In this document: piece after piece, positions 16,852 through 23,707 of the stretch
Layout of the letters: each line of letters opens with the position of its first letter
Numbering within the stretch: position 1 is the stretch's first letter
Assembly (NCBI GenBank): GCA_958415665.1
Contig: CATYZK010000003.1
Coordinates: 40,450-104,449, forward strand
DNA: 64,000 bases
Source of the DNA: an uncultured Collinsella sp.
GTDB lineage: Bacteria; Actinomycetota; Coriobacteriia; Coriobacteriales; Coriobacteriaceae
Direction: 5' to 3'
The notes under the pieces: generated by a model
Told to the model about the DNA's origin: nothing
Database searches by the model: none
The model's input: the letters and a program-made list of their open reading frames with translations, nothing else
Made by a program: the position numbers and the translations under genes

Positions 16852-16952
16852 TCATCGCGTTTCTTGACTCGTATGAGGTTCGGTTTAAGGTCCGTAGGCG
16901 CACGCGCGGTGCGGACGGTAGAAGGCATTTGCGCCGCAACAAGCGCAAATAA
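16852..16952 (+). pseudogene. 5'-truncated remnant of the small membrane peptide gene
   Basis: From 16852 the sequence matches codons about 17-50 of the gene at 17286, including the stop at 16950-16952. The start codon, ribosome-binding site, LexA-like box and most of the transmembrane segment are missing. The junction lies inside the codons for the end of the hydrophobic helix. Confidence 0.8.
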
Positions 16953-16953
16953 G

Positions 16954-16983
16954 AATGCCCGGGGGTCGGATCCCGGGCATTTA
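16954..16983 (+). terminator. terminator hairpin of array unit 1
   Basis: AATGCCCGGG and CCCGGGCATT form a 10-bp stem directly after the stop codon; only a short T run follows. Confidence 0.6.
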
Positions 16984-16991
16984 ACAAAACC

Positions 16992-17045
16992 AGAAAACTA
17001 GGCCGCCCGCGCTCACGTTCATTTACGCGGGGTGCGTCGTTTCCT
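16992..17045. ncRNA. covarying two-stem hairpin, unit 1
   Basis: The outer arms AGAAAAC and GTTTCCT pair with one A-C mismatch. The inner arms are CCCGCG and CGCGGG, with a variable 14-base loop. The same structure occurs in units 2 and 3. No RNA family is recognised. Confidence 0.45.
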
Positions 17046-17057
17046 AGAGACATTGTA

Positions 17058-17089
17058 TCCTGAATCGCTTCGCCGATTCGGGACTTTTT
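17058..17089 (+). terminator. second hairpin of unit 1
   Basis: TCCTGAATCG and CGATTCGGGA form a stem with one G-T pair, followed by CTTTTTG. It could terminate a transcript coming from the left. Confidence 0.5.
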
Positions 17090-17167
17090 GAAAACTCAAA
17101 TACGGGCCTCTACCTGACCGGGCAATGCCGCCAGGCTCCGCTGCTCAAAGTGTCGTGTGTGTAACCA

Positions 17168-17183
17168 TCGAACAAATGTTTGC
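17168..17183 (+). promoter_or_regulatory. LexA/SOS-box-like site before the small peptide gene (unit 2)
   Basis: TCGAACAAATGTTTGC matches the Gram-positive/actinobacterial SOS box (CGAAC-N4-GTTCG) with one mismatch in the right half. TAAAAT at 17224-17229 may be a -10 box. Both elements, but not the bases between them, are strictly conserved in unit 3. Confidence 0.45.
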
Positions 17184-17285
17184 AAATATTGCGTTTACCA
17201 GGCGTGGGTGCACGTGCTCGCAGTAAAATACCCTTGCGACGCATCCCGTGCGCGGGCGGCCGACGACTCGATCGGAGGTCCCCAA

Positions 17286-17438
17286 ATGCTGAAATTCCTT
17301 AACGTGCTCGCTGCCCTCGCGGCGGTGGGCTCGTTCGTCATCGCGTTTTTTGACTCGTATGAGGTTCGGTTTAAGGTCCGTAGGCGCACGCGCGGTGCGG
17401 ACGGTAGAAGGCATTTGCGCCGCAACAAGCGCAAATAA
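17286..17438 (+). CDS. 50-aa single-pass basic membrane peptide (unit 2)
   Basis: The peptide starts MLKFLNVLAALAAVG, giving one hydrophobic helix of about 18-20 residues. An FDSYE turn follows, then a tail with about 14 Arg/Lys in the last 25 residues. GGAGG lies 7 bases before the ATG, and a terminator follows the stop immediately. The architecture resembles type I toxins or SOS-induced membrane peptides such as TisB, but sequence similarity to a named family is not recognised. A longer frame from 17157 is open but has no ribosome-binding site and would include the regulatory box. An almost identical copy lies 484 bases downstream. Confidence 0.65.
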   Translation: MLKFLNVLAALAAVGSFVIAFFDSYEVRFKVRRRTRGADGRRHLRRNKRK

Positions 17439-17439
17439 G

Positions 17440-17470
17440 AATGCCCGGGGTTAGAGGCCCGGGCATTTAA
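17440..17470 (+). terminator. terminator hairpin of unit 2
   Basis: AATGCCCGGG and CCCGGGCATT enclose a short loop immediately after the small gene. Confidence 0.6.
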
Positions 17471-17477
17471 CAACACC

Positions 17478-17528
17478 GGAAACTGGTCGCCCGCGCTTTC
17501 GATCATTTACGCGGGATGCGTCGTTTCC
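17478..17528. ncRNA. covarying two-stem hairpin, unit 2
   Basis: The outer arms GGAAAC and GTTTCC pair perfectly; the inner arms are CCCGCG and CGCGGG. Relative to unit 3 (GAAAAC/GTTTTC) both sides of the outer stem have changed, so pairing is kept. Confidence 0.5.
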
Positions 17529-17541
17529 TGTAGCTATTGTA

Positions 17542-17567
17542 TCCCGAATCACTCTGTCGATTCGGGA
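17542..17567. repeat. second hairpin of unit 2
   Basis: TCCCGAATC and GATTCGGGA form a perfect 9-bp stem; CATTTTG follows. Confidence 0.5.
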
Positions 17568-17651
17568 CATTTTGAAAACTCAAATACGGGCCTATGCCTG
17601 ACCGGGCAATGCCGCCAGGCTCCGCTGCTCAAAGTATCGTGTGTGTAACCA

Positions 17652-17667
17652 TCGAACAAATGTTTGC
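17652..17667 (+). promoter_or_regulatory. LexA/SOS-box-like site before the small peptide gene (unit 3)
   Basis: Identical to the box at 17168: TCGAACAAATGTTTGC, with TAAAAT about 41 bases downstream. Confidence 0.45.
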
Positions 17668-17769
17668 AAATATTGCGTTTGCCAGCCGTGGGTGCATACG
17701 CTCGCAGTAAAATGGCGTTGCGACGCATCCCGTGCGCGGGCGGCCGACGACTCGATCGGAGGTCCCCAA

Positions 17770-17919
17770 ATGCTGAAATTCCTTAACGTGCTCGCTGCCC
17801 TCGCGGCGGTGGGCTCGTTCGTCATCGCGTTTTTTGACTCGTATGAGGTTCGGTTTAAGGTCCGTAGGCGCACGCGCGGTGCGGACGGTTCTCGGCGTTT
17901 GCGCCGCAAGCGCAAATAA
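17770..17919 (+). CDS. 49-aa single-pass basic membrane peptide (unit 3)
   Basis: A paralogue of the gene at 17286. The first 40 residues are identical, and the tail is changed (GADGSRRLRRKRK, one residue shorter). It has the same GGAGG ribosome-binding site at the same distance and the same hydrophobic helix followed by a strongly basic C-terminus. The differences between the two copies keep both frames open and keep the tail basic, which argues for a real coding sequence rather than chance. Function unknown; a membrane-acting stress peptide or toxin is one possibility. Confidence 0.65.
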   Translation: MLKFLNVLAALAAVGSFVIAFFDSYEVRFKVRRRTRGADGSRRLRRKRK

Positions 17920-17921
17920 GA

Positions 17922-17947
17922 ACGGCCGGGGTTGCAGCCCGGCCGTT
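17922..17947 (+). terminator. terminator hairpin of unit 3
   Basis: ACGGCCGGG and CCCGGCCGT form a perfect 9-bp stem with sequence different from units 1 and 2 but the same position and shape. Confidence 0.6.
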
Positions 17948-17955
17948 TAACACGT

Positions 17956-18011
17956 TAGAAAACTAGGCCGCCCGCGCTCCTTAACACTTACGCGGGATGC
18001 GTCGTTTTCTA
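17956..18011. ncRNA. covarying two-stem hairpin, unit 3
   Basis: The outer arms TAGAAAAC and GTTTTCTA pair perfectly over 8 bp; the inner arms are CCCGCG and CGCGGG. Confidence 0.5.
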
Positions 18012-18022
18012 CAGACATTCTA

Positions 18023-18048
18023 TCCCGAATCGCCCCGCCGATTCGGGA
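18023..18048. repeat. second hairpin of unit 3
   Basis: TCCCGAATCG and CGATTCGGGA form a perfect 10-bp stem. The 130 bases from here to the sortase gene show no further copy of the peptide gene. Confidence 0.5.
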
Positions 18049-18179
18049 TATTCTAAAAACGCAAATATGAGCCCATGCCCGCGCCGCGCAATACTGTCTA
18101 GCTGCGTTGCGCGTCATATGAGCTCGCAATTCGGCTATTATTTGTTTAGACAACTTGAGCTGTAAAGGAGTGATCGGCG

Positions 18180-19115
18180 ATGGCGCAGGGTGCCAAACAC
18201 ATGAAGAGCGATAACGCCGCGGCCAGCGGCGGCTCAAGCCCACAGCCCAAGCCCAAGGGTGGTAAGCGTCGTCGCAAACGGCTGCCGCGTTGGGCCGACC
18301 GGCTCATCACCATCGTTATCATCCTTATTGGTGTGGGCCTTATGACCTGGCCGTGGATTTTGGACCGGCTCGAGGCCTCGGGCGTGTTCAACCAGATCAG
18401 CACCGTGTCCAGCACCGTGGACGCGCTTTCCGAAGAGGAGCGCGAGCGCATTCTGCTGCAGGCGCGCTCCTTTAACGAGCAGCTTGCCGGCGAGGCCACC
18501 GAACTTCCCGCCGACCAGATCGAGCCCTACGACCAGCAGCTTATCTTTGACCGCGACCCCATGATGAGTTGGGTCGAGATCCCCTCCATCGACGTGAGCA
18601 TGCCCATCTACCACGGCACGAGCGAGGAAGTCCTTATGGCGGGCGTCGGCCACCTGGAGGGCACGAGCCTGCCGGTGGGCGGCAGCTCGACGCATTGCGT
18701 GCTCACCGCGCACTCGGGCATGCGCAACCTGAGCATGTTCGACGACATTCATTCGCTGGAGCCCGGTGACCTGGTGCTGCTGCACACCATGAACAAGACG
18801 CTCGCCTACAAGATGGTGGACTCCGAAGTCGTGCTGCCCGAGGAGATGGAGTCGCTGACCATCGAACCCGGCGCCGACAAGGTGACGCTCGTCACCTGCA
18901 CGCCCTACGGCGTGAACGACCATCGCCTGCTGGTGCATTGCGTGCGCACCAAGTACAGCAAGAAGGACGTCGACAAGCAAAAGTCGCTCGCCGGTCGCCA
19001 CTGGGGCAAGCGCGAATTCGCCGTGCTCATCGTGGTCGTGGCCATCCTGCTGTTGCTGCTGGACATCGTCATCCACGCGGTCCGTAAACGCCGCAAGGCC
19101 AAGGCCTCGGCATAG
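18180..19115 (+). CDS. srtC: class C sortase (pilus polymerase)
   Basis: A 311-aa membrane transpeptidase that joins LPXTG-type pilins into a fibre. An N-terminal basic stretch (GGKRRRKRLPRW) is followed by a helix (LITIVIILIGVGLM). The catalytic His is in LTAHSGM, and the catalytic Cys and Arg are in TLVTCTPYGVNDHRLLVHC. RDPMMSW fits the class C lid motif (DP plus aromatic/hydrophobic). A second C-terminal helix and a basic tail are typical of class C. AAAGGAG lies 9 bases before ATG 18180. Its substrates are likely the proteins at 9811, 13163 and 14942. It is separated from them by the tandem array and a terminator. Confidence 0.93.
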   Translation: MAQGAKHMKSDNAAASGGSSPQPKPKGGKRRRKRLPRWADRLITIVIILIGVGLMTWPWILDRLEASGVFNQISTVSSTVDALSEEERERILLQARSFNEQLAGEATELPADQIEPYDQQLIFDRDPMMSWVEIPSIDVSMPIYHGTSEEVLMAGVGHLEGTSLPVGGSSTHCVLTAHSGMRNLSMFDDIHSLEPGDLVLLHTMNKTLAYKMVDSEVVLPEEMESLTIEPGADKVTLVTCTPYGVNDHRLLVHCVRTKYSKKDVDKQKSLAGRHWGKREFAVLIVVVAILLLLLDIVIHAVRKRRKAKASA

Positions 19116-19126
19116 CCATCGTTCAG

Positions 19127-19161
19127 AACCACCACAATGGGGACAGGCACCTTTGTGGTGG
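19127..19161. repeat. hairpin of the GGNCAGG-loop family (CCACCAC type)
   Basis: Stem CCACCACAATGG/CCTTTGTGGTGG with one A/T to T/T mismatch; loop GGACAGGCA. It lies directly after the sortase gene. Confidence 0.72.
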
Positions 19162-19174
19162 CCCGAGGGCTTCC

Positions 19175-19239
19175 AAACCGTCCCAACATTCGATGAAAAT
19201 CGCGATTTTGCCGAAAAACGTCGAATGTTGTGATGGTTT
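19175..19239. repeat. long palindromic repeat, second family (copy 2)
   Basis: The core and right arm are identical to the copy at 8240-8304 (AAAATCGCGATTTTGCCG and onwards). The left arm has decayed at its outer end (AACCGTCCCAACATTCG). Confidence 0.75.
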
Positions 19240-19401
19240 TTGTTGTGGGCGGGACGGTTTTCGCCGCAGGTCCGCCGGGTCGCGCCCTGCCAACCCGCCG
19301 TCCTCGTTACGTTTTCGCTGCATTTGGGTAAAGCGCCTGCTCCAAGCCGGCGTTGCCCTGTATACTAGAGCGGTTTAACTGTTATGCGGAAGGGAGCGCC
19401 T

Positions 19402-19713
19402 ATGGCACTCAGCGAGAAAGACGTGCGCGGCATCGCCGAGTACGCAAAGATCGCACTGACCGATGACGAGCTCACCCAGATGACGTCGTACATGAACGAT
19501 GCCGTCCAGATGCTCGAGCCCGTCTTGCAATATGACTTGCCCGACGTGGAGCCCACGTTCCATCCCATCGGAAGCCTGTCCAACGTGATGGGCGATGACC
19601 TGCGCGAGCCCGAGCGCGACCTGCCGCTCGACGTTGCGCTGGAAAACGCCGGCAGCGCGCGCGACCGCTACTTCCGCGTGCCGTCCATTTTGGGAGAGGG
19701 GGAGAGCGAGTAA
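19402..19713 (+). CDS. gatC: Asp-tRNA(Asn)/Glu-tRNA(Gln) amidotransferase subunit GatC
   Basis: A 103-aa small subunit that bridges and stabilises GatA and GatB. The N-terminus MALSEKDVRGIAEYAKIALTD has the usual GatC helix, with the conserved histidine replaced in the common VxxxAxLARL pattern. The C-terminal part contains the typical DVALENAG and YFRVPSIL elements. GGAAGGGAG precedes ATG 19402, which is preferred over ATG 19384. A TATACT -10 box lies at 19361. The stop overlaps the gatA start (TAATG), so gatC, gatA and gatB form a tight operon for making Gln-tRNA and/or Asn-tRNA by transamidation. Confidence 0.93.
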   Translation: MALSEKDVRGIAEYAKIALTDDELTQMTSYMNDAVQMLEPVLQYDLPDVEPTFHPIGSLSNVMGDDLREPERDLPLDVALENAGSARDRYFRVPSILGEGESE

Positions 19714-21227
19714 TGGCGCAGAGCTTCGATTCCCTTACCGCCGCCCAGATCGCCGCGGGCGTTGCCGCCGGCGACTTTACCGCTACCGAGGTGGCCCAGG
19801 CCTCCCTTGCCGCCATCGAGGCGCGCGAGGGCGGGGTCCAGGCATTCCTGCAGGTGTCGCCCGAGCTCGCGCTCGAGGCCGCCGCGCGCGTGGATGCGGG
19901 CCGTGCCGCTGGAAAGCCGCTACCCCCGCTCGCGGGCGTGCCGCTGGCCATCAAGGACAACATGAACCTCGTGGGCACGCGTACCACCTGCGCTTCCCGC
20001 ATGCTCGGGGATTACCAGAGCGTCTACACCGCCACCTGCGTCCAGCGCATGCTCGATGCTGGCTGCCTGCCCATGGGCAAGGCCAACATGGACGAGTTCG
20101 CCTTCGGTAGCTCTACCGAGAGCTCGGCGTTCCACCGCACCAACAACCCCTGGGATACCGAGCGCGTGCCCGGCGGCTCCTCGGGCGGCTCAGCTGCGGC
20201 CGTCGCCGCGGGCGAGGTCGCGCTCTCGCTGGGCTCGGACACCGGCGGTTCCATTCGCCAGCCGGCGTCGCTGTGCGGCGTGGTGGGATTTAAGCCCACG
20301 TATGGCGCCGTGAGCCGTTACGGCGTGGTTGCCTTTGGCTCGTCGCTCGACCAGGTCGGTCCCTTTGGCCGCACGGTCGAGGACGTCGCGCTGGCCATGA
20401 ACGCGCTTACCGGCGCGGGCCACGATCCGTACGACTGCACCAGCCAGGACTGCGCCGTCGACTTTACCGAGCACCTCAACGACAGCATCGAGGGCAAGCG
20501 CGTGGGTATCATCCCCGCGTTTATGGAGGCCGAGGGCCTGACGCCCGAGGTCAAGGCCGCTGTTCAGCGCGCCGCCCAGGAGCTGCAGAACCAGGGCGCC
20601 GAGCTGGTCGAGGTTGACCTGCCGCACCTGGACGCCGCCATTGCCGCCTACTACGTCATCGGCCCGGCCGAGGCGTTCTCCAACCTGGCCCGCTTCGACG
20701 GCATTCGCTACGGCTACCAGGAGGAAGGCTGCGCCAACCTGTCCGACCAGAGCTCGCTCTCGCGCGCCCACGGCTTTGGTGCCGAGGCCAAGCGCCGTCA
20801 GATGCTCGGCGCCTACCTGCTGAGCTCGGGCGTATACGACAAGTACTACTACGCCGCGCAGAAGGCCCGCACGCTTATCACGCAGGACTACGACGCCGCA
20901 TATGCCAAAGTGGACACGATCCTCATGCCCGCCTCGCCGCGCACGGCCTTTAAGTTTGGCGAGATCAGCGACCCCACGCAGATGTACCTCTCCGACCTGT
21001 ACACCATTTCGCTCAACATTTGCGGCAACGGTGGCATCTCGGTGCCGCTAGGCCTGGGCGAGGACAGCAAGCTGCCTGTTTCTGCTCAGCTGGTGGGACC
21101 TGCCTTTAAGGACCGTCAGCTGCTCACGTTTGCCCGCGCCCTGGAGCGCGGCTTTGCCGATGCCGCCACGGGTGCGCCCGCGCTTTCCGTCGCGCCCGAT
21201 TTTGCCGGGAAGGGAGGCGAGCTGTAA
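19713..21227 (+). CDS. gatA: Asp-tRNA(Asn)/Glu-tRNA(Gln) amidotransferase subunit GatA
   Basis: A 504-aa amidase subunit that releases ammonia from glutamine for the GatB active site. The amidase-signature catalytic triad is visible: Lys in PLAIKDNM, and the cis-Ser and nucleophile Ser in GGSSGGSAAAVAAG and LGSDTGGSIRQPA. The stretch CGVVGFKPTYG is diagnostic. Length is normal. The start overlaps the gatC stop by one base and the stop overlaps the gatB start in the same way, indicating translational coupling. Confidence 0.97.
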   Translation: MAQSFDSLTAAQIAAGVAAGDFTATEVAQASLAAIEAREGGVQAFLQVSPELALEAAARVDAGRAAGKPLPPLAGVPLAIKDNMNLVGTRTTCASRMLGDYQSVYTATCVQRMLDAGCLPMGKANMDEFAFGSSTESSAFHRTNNPWDTERVPGGSSGGSAAAVAAGEVALSLGSDTGGSIRQPASLCGVVGFKPTYGAVSRYGVVAFGSSLDQVGPFGRTVEDVALAMNALTGAGHDPYDCTSQDCAVDFTEHLNDSIEGKRVGIIPAFMEAEGLTPEVKAAVQRAAQELQNQGAELVEVDLPHLDAAIAAYYVIGPAEAFSNLARFDGIRYGYQEEGCANLSDQSSLSRAHGFGAEAKRRQMLGAYLLSSGVYDKYYYAAQKARTLITQDYDAAYAKVDTILMPASPRTAFKFGEISDPTQMYLSDLYTISLNICGNGGISVPLGLGEDSKLPVSAQLVGPAFKDRQLLTFARALERGFADAATGAPALSVAPDFAGKGGEL

Positions 21228-22903
21228 TGAAGGAGCTTTCCGAGGTCCTGCAGGATTGGGAGGCCGTGATCGGCCTGGAGATCCACACCGAGCTCACCGC
21301 ACTCGACACCAAGATGTTCTGCAACTGCAAGCTCAGCCACGATGACGAGCCCAACGCCAACGTGTGCCCGGTGTGCCTGGGCCTGCCCGGTGCCCTGCCG
21401 GTGCCCAACAAGCGCGCCATCGAGAGCATCGTCAAGGCGGGTCTGGCCACCAACTGCGAGATCCAGCGCCACTCGATGTTCTACCGCAAGCACTATTTCT
21501 ATCCCGATATGGCCAAGAACTTCCAGACCACGCAGGGCCCGGTCGCCTTTGCCATGTACGGTCACCTGGATCTGGACGTGACCGGTCGCGGTGCCGCCGA
21601 GCGCCCCGACTGCGCGTTTGGCGAGGCCGAGGCTCAGAGCCTGGCGAGCGCTTCGGCCAACGCCGAGGGCCTGTCCACGTCCATGTCCTCGACCATGCGC
21701 GAGGGCAACCAGCGCGCCGGTCACCTTGCCAGCTACGACGCGTCCAACCTGCAGATGCCCGAGCGCCGCGAGGACGGCTCCTACACGGTGCCCATCCGCA
21801 TTCTGCGCATCCATATGGAGGAGGACGCCGCCAAGATGGTGCACGTGGGCGGTGCCGAGGGCCGTATTACCGCTGCGGCCGAGTCGCTCGTCGACTACAA
21901 CCGCTGCGGCACGCCTTTGATTGAGCTCGTCACCGAGCCCGACCTGCGTACGCCCGAGGAAGCGCGCCTGTTTATGGAGAAGCTCCGCCGCATCTTTGTG
22001 ACGCTGGGCATTTCGGACTGCTCCATGGAGAAGGGTTCCATGCGCTGCGACGGCAACGTGTCGCTGCGCCGCCGCGGTGAGACCAAGCTGGGCACCAAGA
22101 CCGAGCTCAAGAACCTCAACTCGTTTAAGAGCCTGCACGATGGCCTTGCCTACGAGATCTGCCGCCAGGCCGAGGTGCTCGAGGAGGGCGGCATCATCTA
22201 TCAGGAGACCCGCCACTGGGAGCCCAGCCGCAAGCGTACCGTGGTCATGCGTGTGAAGGAGACGGCCGACGACTATCGCCTGTTCCCCGATCCCGACCTG
22301 GCTCCGTTCGACCTGGATGACGAGTTTATCGACCGTTGCCGTGGCGAGATTCCCGAGCTGCCCGATGCCAAGCGCGCCCGCTTTGAGGCCGACTTTGGCA
22401 TTAAGGCAGCCGATGCCGAGCAGATCGCCGGCGATCCCGAGTTTGCCGAGTTCTTTGAGGCAGCCGCTACCGGTATGGCCGGCAAGGAAGCTCAGACGGT
22501 CGCAAACCTGCTGGTCAACGAGATGATCGCCTACCTTAAGGGTGCGGGCGTGTCGCTTGCCGAGTCCGGCATTGCGCCGGCTCAGGTGGCTGCCCTTGCC
22601 AAGCTGTTGGCGACCGATGCCATCAGCTCCAACCAGGCGCACGAGGTCTTTGAGGCCATGGCCCAGACCGGCGACGATCCCAACAAGATCGTCGACGAGC
22701 GCGGTATGCGTCAGGTGAGCGATACCGGTGCGCTGCAGCCGATCGTGGACGAGGTACTGGCAAACTGTGCCGAGCAGGCGCAGCAGTATCGCGACGGCAA
22801 CCAGAAGGTCATCGGCTTTTTGGTTGGCCAGTGCATGAAGGCGAGCCGCGGCAAGGGCAACCCGAAGCTCTTCAACGAGTTGCTGAGAACGTCGCTCTCG
22901 TAG
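21227..22903 (+). CDS. gatB: Asp-tRNA(Asn)/Glu-tRNA(Gln) amidotransferase subunit GatB
   Basis: A 558-aa tRNA-binding kinase/transamidase subunit. The N-terminal cradle domain starts with EAVIGLEIHTEL and includes the zinc/cysteine site CNC and CPVCLGLPGALPV, then the signature RKHYFYPDMAKNFQ. The C-terminal YqeY-like tail domain ends the protein. It is the last gene of the gatCAB operon. It is somewhat longer than the usual ~480 aa; the extra length lies between the catalytic and tail domains. Confidence 0.96.
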   Translation: MKELSEVLQDWEAVIGLEIHTELTALDTKMFCNCKLSHDDEPNANVCPVCLGLPGALPVPNKRAIESIVKAGLATNCEIQRHSMFYRKHYFYPDMAKNFQTTQGPVAFAMYGHLDLDVTGRGAAERPDCAFGEAEAQSLASASANAEGLSTSMSSTMREGNQRAGHLASYDASNLQMPERREDGSYTVPIRILRIHMEEDAAKMVHVGGAEGRITAAAESLVDYNRCGTPLIELVTEPDLRTPEEARLFMEKLRRIFVTLGISDCSMEKGSMRCDGNVSLRRRGETKLGTKTELKNLNSFKSLHDGLAYEICRQAEVLEEGGIIYQETRHWEPSRKRTVVMRVKETADDYRLFPDPDLAPFDLDDEFIDRCRGEIPELPDAKRARFEADFGIKAADAEQIAGDPEFAEFFEAAATGMAGKEAQTVANLLVNEMIAYLKGAGVSLAESGIAPAQVAALAKLLATDAISSNQAHEVFEAMAQTGDDPNKIVDERGMRQVSDTGALQPIVDEVLANCAEQAQQYRDGNQKVIGFLVGQCMKASRGKGNPKLFNELLRTSLS

Positions 22904-22909
22904 CCGCGA

Positions 22910-23052
22910 GGCCGGGGAAGCCCCGAGTCGCCGGGGTATTTCCTCCAAATTTCAAACAGTCCTATGCAAGACGAAGGCCACATTTAGTGGCCTTCTTTGC
23001 ATGCGGAACTCATTTGGAGCAAACACCCCGGCGACTCGGGGCTTCCCCGGCC
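22910..23052. repeat. inverted-repeat element with perfect 28-bp arms around a terminator
   Basis: Left arm 22910-22937 and right arm 23025-23052 are exact complements. An inner pair, CTCCAAAT (22943) and ATTTGGAG (23012), also matches. The centre holds the terminator at 22973. It begins 7 bases after the gatB stop. The arms could act as a compact mobile or recombined intergenic element. Confidence 0.65.
22973..22998. terminator. intrinsic terminator after gatB
   Basis: GAAGGCCAC-ATTTA-GTGGCCTTC, a 9-bp perfect stem, then TTTG. Confidence 0.8.
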
Positions 23053-23053
23053 A

Positions 23054-23212
23054 GACGACTCGGCCGTTCGGGTCAGGTGGGGCTGAATGGAATAGAGTGA
23101 ATGGGCGCGCTGTTGGCACGCCCATTGTTTTGAAGGGAGCTCATTTTGAGCAAGCACCCGCCCTGCCGGGGCTCCCGGGTTCCGTGACGACTCGGCCGTT
23201 CGGGTCAGGTGG
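23054..23212. repeat. direct repeat of a 27-base block with linked hairpins
   Basis: The block GACGACTCGGCCGTTCGGGT and seven more bases occurs at 23054-23080 and again at 23186-23212, 132 bases apart. Each copy is followed by a similar GGAAT/GAATT-GTGAATG segment and a hairpin (23100-23130 and 23231-23260). The spacer contains GAGC and CATTTTGAGCAAGCACCC, similar to the arm region of the element at 22910. The whole 22904-23260 stretch is thus three diverged versions of one unit. Confidence 0.6.
23100..23130 (+). terminator. terminator-like hairpin in repeat copy 2
   Basis: AATGGGCG and CGCCCATT form the stem, followed by GTTTT. Confidence 0.55.
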
Positions 23213-23230
23213 ACTGAATTGAATTTGGTG

Positions 23231-23260
23231 AATGAGGGCGCCGTTGGCGTCCTCATTTTT
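23231..23260 (+). terminator. terminator-like hairpin in repeat copy 3
   Basis: AATGAGG and CCTCATT form the outer stem, with CGCC-GTTG-GCG inside, followed by TTT. Confidence 0.6.
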
Positions 23261-23443
23261 GTGCGGGTGACAAAGAGATTGTCCCTTGGCCACATTTCGC
23301 CCTAAGATTTCCAAAAAGTTAACCGTTGTTGACCTTAATAGTTAGATAAACTAAACTATTTTCCAAAAGTGTGCTCGAGCAAACTTATTTACTCGGGTGC
23401 TAAGGCACCGTGCCGCAGTTGTTGCGGAAAAGGGAGAGACATC

Positions 23444-23689
23444 ATGAAGAAGTCCACGTTCAACACCCTGCTTGTCGGTGGCGGTTTTCTGCTTGGCACG
23501 GCCGGCATCAAGCTGCTTACCAGCGCTCCGGTAAAGAATGCCTGCGTGCAGGGTATCGCGTGCGGCATGCGCATCAAGAACGGCTACCAGGACATGGTTG
23601 AGCAGGCCAAGGCCGAGGTCGACGACATGGTTGCCGAGGCGGCCTACATCACCCAGAGCGAGGCCGCTGCTGACGAGGCAGCCGAGTAA
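23444..23689 (+). CDS. small membrane-associated protein, DUF6110-like
   Basis: An 81-aa protein with an N-terminal hydrophobic glycine-rich helix (LLVGGGFLLGTAGIKLL), a central segment with two cysteines (KNACVQGIACGMRIK) and an acidic Ala/Glu-rich C-terminus. I recall such proteins as DUF6110 partners of P-type ATPases, but this assignment is from memory. GGGAGAG precedes ATG 23444. The P-type ATPase gene starts 18 bases after its stop, so the two are likely one operon for metal handling. Its biochemical role is unknown. Confidence 0.65.
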   Translation: MKKSTFNTLLVGGGFLLGTAGIKLLTSAPVKNACVQGIACGMRIKNGYQDMVEQAKAEVDDMVAEAAYITQSEAAADEAAE

Positions 23690-23707
23690 CGCTCCCAGGC
23701 ACAAACT

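Larger units (their letters stand above)
16852..18060 (+). repeat. tandem array of three ~484-bp units carrying small membrane peptide genes
   Basis: Unit 2 (gene at 17286) and unit 3 (gene at 17770) are offset by exactly 484 bases. They are near-identical from about 17100 onward. Unit 1 keeps only the 3' part of the gene and its downstream region, shifted by 486 bases. Each unit has, in order, a LexA-box-like site, TAAAAT, GGAGG, the small gene, a GC-rich terminator, a long covarying hairpin and a second hairpin. The array sits between the pilin terminator and the sortase gene. Confidence 0.85.

Noticed and set aside
17040..17060. TACAAT on the minus strand as an antisense promoter for the small genes
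   Set aside because: A suitable -35 at 16-18 bases could not be found in units 1 and 2, so an antisense antitoxin RNA is not claimed.
17157..17438. 93-aa form of the array peptide starting at 17157
   Set aside because: The extension includes the SOS-box-like site and putative -10 box, and lacks a ribosome-binding site. GGAGG at 17274 supports ATG 17286.
16852..18060. CRISPR array interpretation of the tandem units
   Set aside because: Units are ~484 bp and contain genes. There are no short repeats with unique spacers and no cas genes.
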